This document shows, piece by piece, positions 37,346 through 45,942 of a stretch of DNA of 64,000 bases; within the stretch, counting starts at the first letter, position 1; every line of letters starts with the position of its first letter. Origin of the DNA: Mycobacterium sp. DL440 (GTDB lineage: Bacteria > Actinomycetota > Actinomycetes > Mycobacteriales > Mycobacteriaceae); contig NZ_CP050191.1 in NCBI RefSeq assembly GCF_011745145.1, positions 1,515,991 to 1,579,990 of the forward strand, read 5' to 3'. Made by a program: the position numbers and the translations under genes. The notes below the pieces were generated by a model. That model saw only the letters and a list, made by a program, of their open reading frames with translations. It searched no databases and was not told the origin of the DNA.

Positions 37346-38559
37346 CCGAGAATGCCTACCTCGTCGGCCTGCGCCTGTCGGGCAAGAAGGTCGTCGTTGT
37401 CGGCGGCGGAACCGTCGCGCAACGTCGGCTGCCCCTGCTGATCGCCCACGGCGCCGATGTACACGTGATTGCCCGGGCGGCCAGCCCCGCGGTGGAGGCG
37501 CTGTCGCACGACAAGCCGGGGATCACCCTGCAGCTGCGCGACTTCCGCACCGGGGACCTTGACGGCGCCTGGTACGTGCTCGCCGCCACCGACGACTCCG
37601 AGGTCAACGCCGCCATTGCCGCCGAAGCCGACGAGCGACGCATCTTCTGCGTTCGCGCCGATGTGGCTCGCGAAGGATCCGCGGTGACCCCGGCGACGTT
37701 CGACTCCGACGGACTCTCGGTGGGCGTTCTCGCCGGCGGTGAGCACCGCCGCTCGGCGGCCATCCGCACCGCCATCCACGAAGCGCTCCAGCGCGGCCTG
37801 CTCACCGCAGACGCCGGTACAGAGCCGGGGGAGGCGCTCACCGGGGTGGCCCTCGTCGGCGGCGGTCCGGGCGACCCCGAGCTGATCACCGTGCGCGGAC
37901 GTCGCCTGCTGGCCCGCGCCGACGTCGTGGTCGCCGACCGGCTGGCTCCGCAAGAGTTGCTGGCCGAACTCGGGCCCCATGTCGAGGTGATCGACGCGGC
38001 CAAGATCCCGTACGGGCGGGCGATGGCTCAGGACGCGATCAACCAGGTGCTGGTGGACCGGGCCCGCGCCGGAAAGTTCGTCGTCCGTCTCAAAGGCGGC
38101 GATCCGTTCGTCTTCGCACGCGGATATGAAGAGGTCCTGGCGTGCACGGAGGCCGGCATCCCGGTCACCGTCGTCCCCGGTGTGACCAGTGCCATATCGG
38201 TACCCGCACTGGCCGGGGTCCCGGTCACGCACCGCGGCATGACCCACGAGTTCGTGGTGGTCAGCGGCCACGTTGCGCCTGGCCACCCCGAATCGTTAGT
38301 CAATTGGAACGCGCTGGCGGCGATGACGGGCACCATCGTGCTGCTGATGGCCGTCGAACGCATCGAGCTGTTCACCAAGGCACTTCTGGATGGCGGCCGA
38401 CCTGCGGATACGCCCGTTCTGGTGGTGCAGCACGGCACCACTGTCGCGCAGCGCACCCTGCGGGCCACGCTCGGCGACGCGCCCGAGCGGATCCGCGCGG
38501 ACGGCATTCGACCTCCGGCGATCATCGTGATCGGACCCGTGGCGGCCTTCGCCGGTTAA
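37342..38559 (+). CDS. cysG: Siroheme synthase (CysG-type)
   Basis: 405 aa. The N-terminal part (about 1-150) is a precorrin-2 dehydrogenase/ferrochelatase with the NAD loop VVGGGTVAQRR near 14-24. The C-terminal part (about 168-405) is uroporphyrinogen-III methyltransferase with VGGGPGDPELITVRG and LKGGDPFVFARG. It makes precorrin-2 and siroheme, feeding cobalamin synthesis and sulfite/nitrite reductases. GTGA overlap with cobB shows coupling. Confidence 0.95.
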   Translation: MTENAYLVGLRLSGKKVVVVGGGTVAQRRLPLLIAHGADVHVIARAASPAVEALSHDKPGITLQLRDFRTGDLDGAWYVLAATDDSEVNAAIAAEADERRIFCVRADVAREGSAVTPATFDSDGLSVGVLAGGEHRRSAAIRTAIHEALQRGLLTADAGTEPGEALTGVALVGGGPGDPELITVRGRRLLARADVVVADRLAPQELLAELGPHVEVIDAAKIPYGRAMAQDAINQVLVDRARAGKFVVRLKGGDPFVFARGYEEVLACTEAGIPVTVVPGVTSAISVPALAGVPVTHRGMTHEFVVVSGHVAPGHPESLVNWNALAAMTGTIVLLMAVERIELFTKALLDGGRPADTPVLVVQHGTTVAQRTLRATLGDAPERIRADGIRPPAIIVIGPVAAFAG

Positions 38560-38592
38560 AGGATTCTTAAGATTCCGGTAAGGTGACCCGTT
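38560..38592 (+). promoter_or_regulatory. Possible efpA promoter
   Basis: The 33-bp gap contains TAAGAT (38568-38573), a fit to the mycobacterial -10 TANNNT, inside a near-palindromic GGATTCTTAAGATTCC. No convincing -35 is visible. Confidence 0.35.
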
Positions 38593-40113
38593 ATGACGGC
38601 ACTCAACGACGCCGAGCGCCAGGGCCTCGCTGCCCGCCTCCCGTCCTGGTTCCCGTCCTGGGGCTTCCTGTCCGCGGTCATCGCGATCGGCGGTATGCAG
38701 CTGCTGGCCACCATGGACAGCACGGTCGCGATCGTCGCACTGCCGAAGATCCAGGACGAGCTCGGTCTATCCGACGCCGGACGTAGCTGGGTCATCACCG
38801 CCTATGTCCTTACCTTCGGCGGCTTGATGCTGCTCGGCGGACGTCTCGGCGACACCATCGGTCGCAAGCGCACCTTCATCGTCGGTGTCGGGTTGTTCAT
38901 CATTGCGTCGATCCTGTGCGGCATCGCCTGGAATGAGACCACCCTGGTCGTCGCCCGGCTGTTGCAGGGTGTCGGCGCCGCCATCGCGGCACCAACAGGG
39001 CTCGCGCTCGTCGCGACCACATTCCCCAAAGGCCCGGCCCGCAACGCCGCCACCGCGGTGTTCGGCGCCATGACCGCCATCGGGTCGGTGATGGGCCTGG
39101 TGGTCGGCGGTGCCCTCACCGAGGTGTCCTGGCGGTGGGCCTTCCTGGTCAACGTGCCCATCGGTCTGGTGATGCTCTACCTGGCCCGTACCTCGCTGCA
39201 GGAAACGCACCGCGAGCGGATGAAGTTGGATGCCGCCGGCGCGCTGCTGGCGACGCTGGCCTGCACGGCCGCGGTGTTCGCTTTCACCCAGGGCCCCGAG
39301 AGCGGCTGGCTGGCCCCGGTCACGCTGGGCTCCGGCGCCGCGGCAGCGGTCTTCGGCATTGCCTTCCTCATCGCCGAACGCAGCGCCGAGAACCCGGTGG
39401 TCCCGTTCGACCTGTTCCACGACCGCAACCGGGTCGCCACGTTCGCGGCGATCTTCCTGGCCGGCGGCGTTCTGTTCACCCTGACCGTGCTGATCGGCCT
39501 GTACGTGCAGGACATCCTGGGCTACAGCGCCCTGCACGCCGGTGTCGGCTTCATCCCCTTCGTGATCGGCATGGGCATCGGCCTCGGGGCCTCCTCGCAG
39601 ATCGTGCGGTTCTTCCAGCCGCGCATCGTGGTCATCGCGGGTGGCGTCCTGGTGCTCGGCGCGATGCTCTACGGCTCCACGCTGCACGCGGGCATCCCGT
39701 ACTTCCCGAACCTGGTGCTGCCGATCACCATCGGCGGTATCGGCATCGGCATGATCGTGGTGCCCCTGACCCTGTCAGCCATAGCCGGTGTAGACATTGA
39801 CCGGATCGGGCCGGCCTCGGCCATCGCGCTGATGCTGCAGAATCTGGGTGGTCCGCTGGTGCTGGCCATCATCCAGGCCGTCATCACGTCGCGCACGCTC
39901 TACAACGGCGGGATCACTGGCCCGGTCAAGGAGATGAACGCACCGCAACTGGCGGCGCTCGACGCGGGCTACACCTACGGGTTGTTGTGGGTGGCCGCGG
40001 TCGCGGTGCTGGTCGGCCTTGCGGCGTTGTTCATCGGCTACACCTCGGCACAGGTGGCCCACGCCCAGGACGTCAAGGAAGCCATCGACGCCGGAGAGAT
40101 CGAGGTCGACTGA
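38593..40113 (+). CDS. efpA: MFS multidrug efflux transporter EfpA
   Basis: 506 aa, 14 membrane segments, DHA2 (QacA) family. DSTVAIVALPKIQDELGLS is the antiporter motif region of helix 1 and GRLGDTIGRKRTF is the loop 2-3 motif A. EfpA is a conserved mycobacterial efflux pump implicated in drug tolerance and, in recent work, lipid transport. Position matches Rv2846c. Near-palindromic sequence directly upstream may be regulatory. Confidence 0.94.
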   Translation: MTALNDAERQGLAARLPSWFPSWGFLSAVIAIGGMQLLATMDSTVAIVALPKIQDELGLSDAGRSWVITAYVLTFGGLMLLGGRLGDTIGRKRTFIVGVGLFIIASILCGIAWNETTLVVARLLQGVGAAIAAPTGLALVATTFPKGPARNAATAVFGAMTAIGSVMGLVVGGALTEVSWRWAFLVNVPIGLVMLYLARTSLQETHRERMKLDAAGALLATLACTAAVFAFTQGPESGWLAPVTLGSGAAAAVFGIAFLIAERSAENPVVPFDLFHDRNRVATFAAIFLAGGVLFTLTVLIGLYVQDILGYSALHAGVGFIPFVIGMGIGLGASSQIVRFFQPRIVVIAGGVLVLGAMLYGSTLHAGIPYFPNLVLPITIGGIGIGMIVVPLTLSAIAGVDIDRIGPASAIALMLQNLGGPLVLAIIQAVITSRTLYNGGITGPVKEMNAPQLAALDAGYTYGLLWVAAVAVLVGLAALFIGYTSAQVAHAQDVKEAIDAGEIEVD

Positions 40114-40146
40114 CCTGGTCCTGGTCTCGGCGTTAGGCTGACGCCG

Positions 40147-40833
40147 ATGAACCGCGGGGAGATCTCGGAGGCCGTCGGCCCGCTGGGCTGGCGGCTGGTA
40201 CTGGGAGCCGTCTACACCGAAGTCCTGGTCCCGTCGATGGCCGATGCCGCCGCGGCGGCCGCCCACTCGGTGCACGCGGCCGGTGCAGATGCGTCGGGCC
40301 ATCTCTCGATCGATATCCGCAGTGACCGGGCCGTGTTGCGGCTGCGCACGCATGACGCCGGTGCGGTGACCCAGCGGGATCTGGATCTGGCCAGCGAGGT
40401 GTCACAGGCGCTGGCCGCACGCGGCTTCGAGCTGACCACCGCGCCCGGAGCCATCCAGGCGATCGAGATCGCGATCGACGCCCTCGACATCGGTTCCGTC
40501 CGCCCGTTCTGGAAAGCCGTCACCGGCTATATCGACGAACCCGGCAACAGCGACCTCAACGCGGGACTCGTCGACCCGTTCGGCCGTGGCCCGGCGATCT
40601 GGTTTCAGCAGATGGATTCCCCGCGGCCGGGACAATTGGACGCTTCGCATCCGCCACGCAACCGAGTCCATCTCGACATCGACGTCACCCACGAGGCGGC
40701 GCCGGGCCGGGTCGACGCGGCCCTGGCGGCCGGCGGCACGTTGGTCAGCGATCGCGTCGCGCCACGCTTCTGGGTACTGGCCGACGCGGAGGGCAACGAG
40801 GCCTGCATCTGTACCTGGCAGGGCCGCGACTGA
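40147..40833 (+). CDS. Degenerate PCD-like domain fused to VOC domain
   Basis: 228 aa. Residues about 30-100 ([20 protein letters not shown], then [15 protein letters not shown]) resemble the C-terminal part of pterin-4a-carbinolamine dehydratases, but the usual NHHPD catalytic histidines are replaced by HSVHAAG. Residues about 105-228 form a glyoxalase-like VOC domain ([20 protein letters not shown] to [10 protein letters not shown]). Function unknown; a binding or lyase role is possible. It lies between efpA and proS, 23 bp before the latter. Confidence 0.7.
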   Translation: MNRGEISEAVGPLGWRLVLGAVYTEVLVPSMADAAAAAAHSVHAAGADASGHLSIDIRSDRAVLRLRTHDAGAVTQRDLDLASEVSQALAARGFELTTAPGAIQAIEIAIDALDIGSVRPFWKAVTGYIDEPGNSDLNAGLVDPFGRGPAIWFQQMDSPRPGQLDASHPPRNRVHLDIDVTHEAAPGRVDAALAAGGTLVSDRVAPRFWVLADAEGNEACICTWQGRD

Positions 40834-40856
40834 AGGCATCGCTAAGGTTGTCGCCT

Positions 40857-42617
40857 GTGATCACCCGTATGTCCGAGCTGTTCCTGCGAACCCTGCGTGA
40901 CGACCCCGCCGATGCCGAGGTACCCAGCCACAAGCTGCTGATCCGGGCCGGCTATGTCCGTCCGGTCGGCCCCGGTATCTACAGCTGGCTGCCGCTGGGC
41001 CTGCGGGTGCTGCGCCGGATCGAGAACATCGTGCGGGAAGAGATGAATGCGATCGGCGGTCAGGAGATCCTGCTGCCCGCGCTGCTGCCGCGTGGCGCGT
41101 ATGAGACCACCAACCGGTGGACCGAGTACGGCGACACCCTGTTCCGGCTGCAGGACCGGCGCGGCAACGACTATCTGCTCGGGCCGACGCACGAGGAGAT
41201 CTTCACGCTGACGGTCAAGGGGGAGTACTCCTCCTACAAGGACTTCCCGGTGATCCTGTACCAGGTCCAGATCAAGTACCGCGACGAGGCGCGGCCCCGC
41301 GCAGGCATTCTGCGTGGCCGCGAGTTCGTGATGAAGGACTCGTACTCGTTCGACGTGGACGACGACGGTCTCAAAAACGCCTACCACGCCCACCGCGAGG
41401 CATACCAGAAGATCTTCGGCCGCCTGGGTGTGCGCTACGTGATCGTGTCGGCGGTCTCGGGCGCGATGGGCGGCAGCGCCTCGGAGGAGTTCCTGGCCGA
41501 GAGCGATATCGGTGAGGACACGTTCGTGCGCTGCCTGGACTCCGGGTACGCCGCCAACGTCGAAGCGGTGATCACCCGGGCGCCGGCGCCGCTGCCGATC
41601 GAGGGGCAGCCCGCCGCTGCGGTCCACGACACGCCGGACACCCCGACCATCGCGACCCTGGTCGACTGGGCCAACTCGGCTGACCTGGAACAGTTCTCGG
41701 GTCGAAAGGTCACCGCTGCCGACACCCTGAAGAACGTCCTGCTCAAGACCCGCGAGCCCGGCGGCGACTGGGAGCTGCTGGCAGTCGGCGTGCCCGGTGA
41801 CCGTGAGGTCGACGAGAAGCGCCTGGGTGCTGCGCTGGAGCCGGCCGAGTTCGCCCTGCTCGATGATGCCGATTTCGCCAGGAACCCGTTCCTGGTCAAG
41901 GGGTACGTCGGACCGAAGGCCTTGCTGGACAACGGAGTTCGCTACCTCGTCGATCCGCGCGTGGTGGACGGCACGGCCTGGATCACCGGTGCCGACGCGC
42001 CCAACAAGCACGTGGTCGGCCTGGTCGCCGGCCGCGACTTCACTCCCGACGGCACCATCGAGGCCGCCGAGGTCCGTGACGGCGATGCGTCTCCGGACGG
42101 TGCCGGTGTGCTGACCTCGGCGCGCGGGATCGAGATCGGCCACATCTTCCAGTTGGGCCGCAAGTACGCCGATGCCTTCACCGCCGACGTGCTCGGCGAG
42201 GACGGCAAGCCGGTGCGGCTCACGATGGGTTCCTACGGCATCGGGGTGTCCCGCATGGTTGCGGTGATCGCCGAGCAGCAGCACGACGAGCTCGGGCTGC
42301 GCTGGCCGGCGGCGGTCGCACCGTTCGACGTGCACGTCGTGGTGGCGAACAAGGATGACGCCGCACGGACCGGGGCCACCGAACTCGTCGCGGCGCTCGA
42401 CCGGCTTGGCCACGAGGTGCTGTTCGACGACCGCAAGGCCTCACCCGGAGTGAAGTTCAAGGACGCCGAGCTGCTGGGCATGCCGTGGATCGTGGTGGTC
42501 GGCCGCGGCTTCTCCGAAGGCGTGGTGGAGTTGCGTAACCGGTTCACCGGGGAGAACCGGGAGATCGCCGTCGACGACGCGGCCGCCGAGATCTCGGCTG
42601 CACTCACCGCAGGCTGA
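40857..42617 (+). CDS. proS: Prolyl-tRNA synthetase
   Basis: 586 aa, GTG at 40857. I chose this start because [17 protein letters not shown] is the typical opening; a TTG nine bases earlier is less likely. Class II synthetase with motif 2 ([20 protein letters not shown]) and an inserted YbaK-like editing domain (about 240-400). The C-terminal anticodon-binding domain is near 490-586. Bacterial-type ProRS. Confidence 0.96.
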   Translation: MITRMSELFLRTLRDDPADAEVPSHKLLIRAGYVRPVGPGIYSWLPLGLRVLRRIENIVREEMNAIGGQEILLPALLPRGAYETTNRWTEYGDTLFRLQDRRGNDYLLGPTHEEIFTLTVKGEYSSYKDFPVILYQVQIKYRDEARPRAGILRGREFVMKDSYSFDVDDDGLKNAYHAHREAYQKIFGRLGVRYVIVSAVSGAMGGSASEEFLAESDIGEDTFVRCLDSGYAANVEAVITRAPAPLPIEGQPAAAVHDTPDTPTIATLVDWANSADLEQFSGRKVTAADTLKNVLLKTREPGGDWELLAVGVPGDREVDEKRLGAALEPAEFALLDDADFARNPFLVKGYVGPKALLDNGVRYLVDPRVVDGTAWITGADAPNKHVVGLVAGRDFTPDGTIEAAEVRDGDASPDGAGVLTSARGIEIGHIFQLGRKYADAFTADVLGEDGKPVRLTMGSYGIGVSRMVAVIAEQQHDELGLRWPAAVAPFDVHVVVANKDDAARTGATELVAALDRLGHEVLFDDRKASPGVKFKDAELLGMPWIVVVGRGFSEGVVELRNRFTGENREIAVDDAAAEISAALTAG

Positions 42618-42623
42618 ACGCGG

Positions 42624-43118
42624 TTATTCGCCGCCGCCGGGGAATGCGACCGTCACCGGCCAGGCGTCGACGATCGCGCGCCACTTGGCGGCCGTGACGG
42701 CCGTCTGGGTCAGCGCGGTCACCGCAAAGGAGCGGTCGTCGGCGCTGGTCGCCTGTTCCAGAACCGCACGCCAGGCCACCGAGGAGTCTTCCTCCATGCG
42801 AATCGCGAGGTTGGCGGCGTCGGTCGGATCGGTTACCGGCGCGGGCAGTTGATACCCGGCGGCGGGTAGCGGCGGGGTGACCGAGCGCGCTTCGAGCATG
42901 GCCATGGTCGCCTCGCGCCGGGCCCGGTGCTCGGCCATCGCCGTGGCTACCAAGGCGTTGTCCTCGACCGTCGAATGGGCCGACACCAGCCCGTAGCCGT
43001 AGATGGCCCCGTGTTCCACGGCCACCGCGTCGAACAGCGCGGCATCGGCGGCCGTGTTCGGCCGGGCGGGCGAGGTGGTGGCCCGCGGTCCCGGTGGGGT
43101 CGGTCCTGGTGAGGTCAC
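42624..43118 (-). CDS. Ferritin-like DUF4439 protein
   Basis: 164 aa, GTG start overlapping the upstream lipoprotein stop (GTGA). Four-helix bundle pattern with carboxylate/His residues (AVAVEHGAIYGYGLVSAHS, MAEHRARREATMAML, AIRMEEDSSVAWRAVLEQA) as in DUF4439 ferritin-like proteins. Function unknown; Rv2844 is the counterpart. Convergent with proS, six bp apart. Confidence 0.8.
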   Translation of the reverse strand: MTSPGPTPPGPRATTSPARPNTAADAALFDAVAVEHGAIYGYGLVSAHSTVEDNALVATAMAEHRARREATMAMLEARSVTPPLPAAGYQLPAPVTDPTDAANLAIRMEEDSSVAWRAVLEQATSADDRSFAVTALTQTAVTAAKWRAIVDAWPVTVAFPGGGE

Positions 43119-43639
43119 TTTGCACCTCCCAGTGCGACGGTGTAGCCGGCCGTGCATGAGGCGGCGATCGATCCGAGCAGGCCGGCGCGATAACCGGACA
43201 ACCTGCGGGCCAGCCCGGCGGCCCGGTCGGCGGACTCCTTGAGCGCGTTGACCACGTCGTCGACGCTGGGCGCCGATGCGTCTGTCCCGGCGCCCGGGGC
43301 GGCCTTGGCCGTGCTCTTGGTGGTGGAGGTGGTGGCGTTCGCTGGGGCGGTACCCGTCATCCGGGTCAACTCGTCGGACAGGGCTTTGGCGTGCGCGGTG
43401 CGATCGGTCGTCACCGCGTTCAATGCCCGGGTGACCGGTGCCTGCGGAGGCTGGGCGGCCGCCGCGTCGGCGGCCAGTGCGCTGTCGGCGCGGGCCCGGT
43501 CCCACTGCGCGGTCAGGTCGTCCACTTCGGGTTGAGACGTCGTCGTACTGCAGGCGGCGGCGGTGGCGCCCAGCAGGGCAAGGGCCGCGGCCGAGAGCAG
43601 TACGCGCCGCCGGCTGATGTCTGCATGGGCGCTCGGCAC
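43115..43639 (-). CDS. Tat-type lipoprotein (Rv2843-like)
   Basis: 174 aa from GTG 43637-43639. The leader has a twin-arginine-like SRRRVLL at 9-15, a hydrophobic stretch and an AAAC lipobox with Cys30, so Tat export and lipid anchoring are likely. The rest is alanine-rich and helical, with a Thr/Ala/Lys low-complexity stretch near 105-125. An upstream ATG would put an arginine-rich extension ahead of the signal. Coupled to the ferritin-like gene, so the two probably act together; their role is unknown. Confidence 0.75.
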   Translation of the reverse strand: MPSAHADISRRRVLLSAAALALLGATAAACSTTTSQPEVDDLTAQWDRARADSALAADAAAAQPPQAPVTRALNAVTTDRTAHAKALSDELTRMTGTAPANATTSTTKSTAKAAPGAGTDASAPSVDDVVNALKESADRAAGLARRLSGYRAGLLGSIAASCTAGYTVALGGAK

Positions 43640-43847
43640 GTGAACATCCTGCCATTGCTCAGGTACTCGCCTGACGCGGCGCTGACTGGTCGTCCGGCGC
43701 CGGCGCGACGACATTCGCCACGCACCGGAATTCGATTGGCGGTTGCTGCCGGGGGCCTGGCGTATCGTAGATAGGCAATTCCGGGGCTGATCCAGGTGGC
43801 TGGCCCTGGGATTTGTGTCGGAGACAATTCAAGATGAGGAGCTCGCC
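43640..43847. other. Divergent promoter region before rimP
   Basis: 208 bp between the lipoprotein and rimP. TATCGT at 43763-43768 fits a -10 for the rimP-nusA-infB transcript. An RBS (AGGAG) lies six nt before the rimP GTG at 43848. No other element was recognised. Confidence 0.35.
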
Positions 43848-44393
43848 GTGGCACCGGATCCAAAGTTGCGGTCTGCGGATTTGCCGTCGCAGACGCAGGT
43901 GATCGAGCTACTTGACGGCGAGTTCGCGCGCGCCGGATACGAAATCGACGATGTCGTCATCGACGCGTCGACTCGTCCGCCCCGCATCACCGTGATCGCC
44001 GATGGCGACGAGGGTCTCAATCTCGATTCCCTGGCAGCGCTGTCGCGGAGTGCATCTGAATTGCTCGACCAACTCTCGCAGGGCGACACGCCGTATGTGC
44101 TCGACGTCACCTCACCGGGTGTGGACCGTCCGCTGACCAAGGCCAAGCATTTCCGCCGCGCTCGCGGGCGTAAGGCCGAGCTCACGCTGACCGACGGTTC
44201 GGTGTTCACCGGAAGGGTGGGGGAAACCGACGGCACCGTACTGAAAGTCGTGGTGCCGGAAGGCCGCGATCTGGCCATCCGTGAGATCGCTCTTGTTGAT
44301 ATCGCCAAAGCTATTGTCCAAGTGGAGTTTTCACCTCCGAACCGACGTGAATTAGAACTGTCGGGCGAAACCGGGAAGGGGGCCGGCGAATGA
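43848..44393 (+). CDS. rimP: Ribosome maturation factor RimP
   Basis: 181 aa from GTG 43848, which has AGGAG six nt upstream; a GTG at 43815 lacks a good ribosome site. RimP assists 30S maturation. The core [28 protein letters not shown] is partly invariant in the family. First gene of the classical rimP-nusA-infB operon; stop overlaps the nusA start (ATGA). Confidence 0.93.
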   Translation: MAPDPKLRSADLPSQTQVIELLDGEFARAGYEIDDVVIDASTRPPRITVIADGDEGLNLDSLAALSRSASELLDQLSQGDTPYVLDVTSPGVDRPLTKAKHFRRARGRKAELTLTDGSVFTGRVGETDGTVLKVVVPEGRDLAIREIALVDIAKAIVQVEFSPPNRRELELSGETGKGAGE

Positions 44394-45418
44394 ACATCGA
44401 CATGGCGGCGCTGCATGCCATCGAGGCCGACAAGGGCATCACGGTCGACGTGGTTGTCGAGACCATCAAATCGGCGCTGCTCACCGCGTATCGCCATACC
44501 GAGGGGCATGAGCCCGACGCGCACATCGACATCGACCGTAAGTCCGGCGTGGTCAAGGTGATCGCCCGTCAGACCGATGCCGACGGCAATGTCCTGCACG
44601 AATGGGATGACACGCCCGAGGGATTCGGCCGGATCGCGGCGACGACGGCCCGTCAAGTGATCTTGCAGCGGTTGCGCGACGCGGAGAACGAAAAGACCTA
44701 TGGGGAGTTCGCGGCTCACGAGGGCGACATCGTGGCCGGGGTCATCCAGCGCGATGCGCGGGCCAACGCCCGCGGGCTGGTCGTCGTGCGGATCGGCAGC
44801 GAGACCAAGGGATCCGAAGGGGTGATCCCCAGCGCCGAGCAGGTGCCAGGGGAGCGCTACGAGCACGGCGACCGGCTGCGGTGCTACGTCGTCGGCGTCA
44901 CCCGGGGCGCCCGCGAACCGATGATCACGCTGTCACGCACCCACCCGAACCTGGTCCGCAAGCTGTTCTCGTTGGAGGTACCCGAGATCGCCGACGAGTC
45001 GGTGGAGATCGTGGCGGTCGCCCGCGAGGCCGGGCACAGGTCCAAGATCGCAGTGGCCTCGCGGGTCCCCGGGCTCAACGCCAAGGGGGCCTGTATCGGC
45101 CCGATGGGCCAGCGCGTGCGCAATGTGATGAGCGAACTGTCCGGCGAGAAGATCGACATCATCGACTACGACGAGGACCCCTCCCGGTTCGTCGCCAACG
45201 CCCTGTCTCCGGCCAAGGTCGTGTCGGTGTCGGTGATCGACGAGGCTGCGCGGGCGGCACGGGTGATCGTGCCGGACTTCCAGCTTTCCCTGGCGATCGG
45301 CAAAGAAGGACAGAACGCCAGGTTGGCGGCCCGGCTCACCGGTTGGCGGATCGATATCCGCAGCGATGCGGCGCCGCAACCCGATCATGACGTCCGGCCC
45401 GGGGCGGTGCACGACTGA
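44390..45418 (+). CDS. nusA: Transcription termination/antitermination factor NusA
   Basis: 342 aa, the short actinobacterial form without C-terminal acidic repeats. N-terminal RNAP-binding domain (about 1-100), S1 domain (about 105-185) and two KH domains with [18 protein letters not shown] and [20 protein letters not shown]. It modulates pausing, termination and rRNA antitermination. Confidence 0.96.
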   Translation: MNIDMAALHAIEADKGITVDVVVETIKSALLTAYRHTEGHEPDAHIDIDRKSGVVKVIARQTDADGNVLHEWDDTPEGFGRIAATTARQVILQRLRDAENEKTYGEFAAHEGDIVAGVIQRDARANARGLVVVRIGSETKGSEGVIPSAEQVPGERYEHGDRLRCYVVGVTRGAREPMITLSRTHPNLVRKLFSLEVPEIADESVEIVAVAREAGHRSKIAVASRVPGLNAKGACIGPMGQRVRNVMSELSGEKIDIIDYDEDPSRFVANALSPAKVVSVSVIDEAARAARVIVPDFQLSLAIGKEGQNARLAARLTGWRIDIRSDAAPQPDHDVRPGAVHD

Positions 45419-45469
45419 CAGTGGTGACCGGCGTTTCGGACCACAGGCCTCGGGGCGGTAGACTCAGCC

Positions 45470-45811
45470 GTGATCCAGCGCGAGACTCCGGCTCTGACGC
45501 ATCGAAGCACCTCCGACACCTCTGTCGGACCAGTGCGGACCTGCGTCGGGTGCCGGAAGCGAGAGTTGGCCGCCGAGTTGCTTCGAGTGGTTGCGGTGAC
45601 CGACGGGAACGGGACTTGTTCCGTAACCGTTGACCCCGCGGCAAGCCTGCCTGGGCGTGGTGCGTGGTTGCATCCCGATCAGCAGTGCGCACAAATGGCA
45701 GTGCGGCGACGAGCCTTCGTCCGAGCGTTGCGACTCACCGGTTCACCGGATACATCCGCGGTGATCGAGTACGTCGAGAGCATCTGTGAAGATCACCGAA
45801 GCTCTGGATGA
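45470..45811 (+). CDS. YlxR-family nucleic-acid-binding protein
   Basis: 113 aa, GTG start. The DUF448/YlxR core is seen as PVRTCVGCRKRELAAELLRV with CVGCR, then GRGAWLHPD and a basic RRRAFVRAL. YlxR always sits between nusA and infB and has been linked to RNase P activity and regulation. A small protein of standard length. Confidence 0.9.
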   Translation: MIQRETPALTHRSTSDTSVGPVRTCVGCRKRELAAELLRVVAVTDGNGTCSVTVDPAASLPGRGAWLHPDQQCAQMAVRRRAFVRALRLTGSPDTSAVIEYVESICEDHRSSG

Positions 45812-45942
45812 ACTCGGACGCCCGGCAACAGAACAGGTAGCGAAGAACATGAGCACACCGTGAAGTCCCGATGACCATGCGTCATAGCTAAACCCGAGGC
45901 GCGGCACCTACCACCGCTGTCGCCTCCAAACGAGGAGATGTA
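45812..45942 (+). other. infB leader
   Basis: 131 bp with a five-codon frame MSTP (ATGAGCACACCGTGA, from 45849), a short dyad ATGAC/GTCAT near 45870-45885 and GAGGAG before the infB GTG. It may be a leader; no known riboswitch was recognised. Confidence 0.4.
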
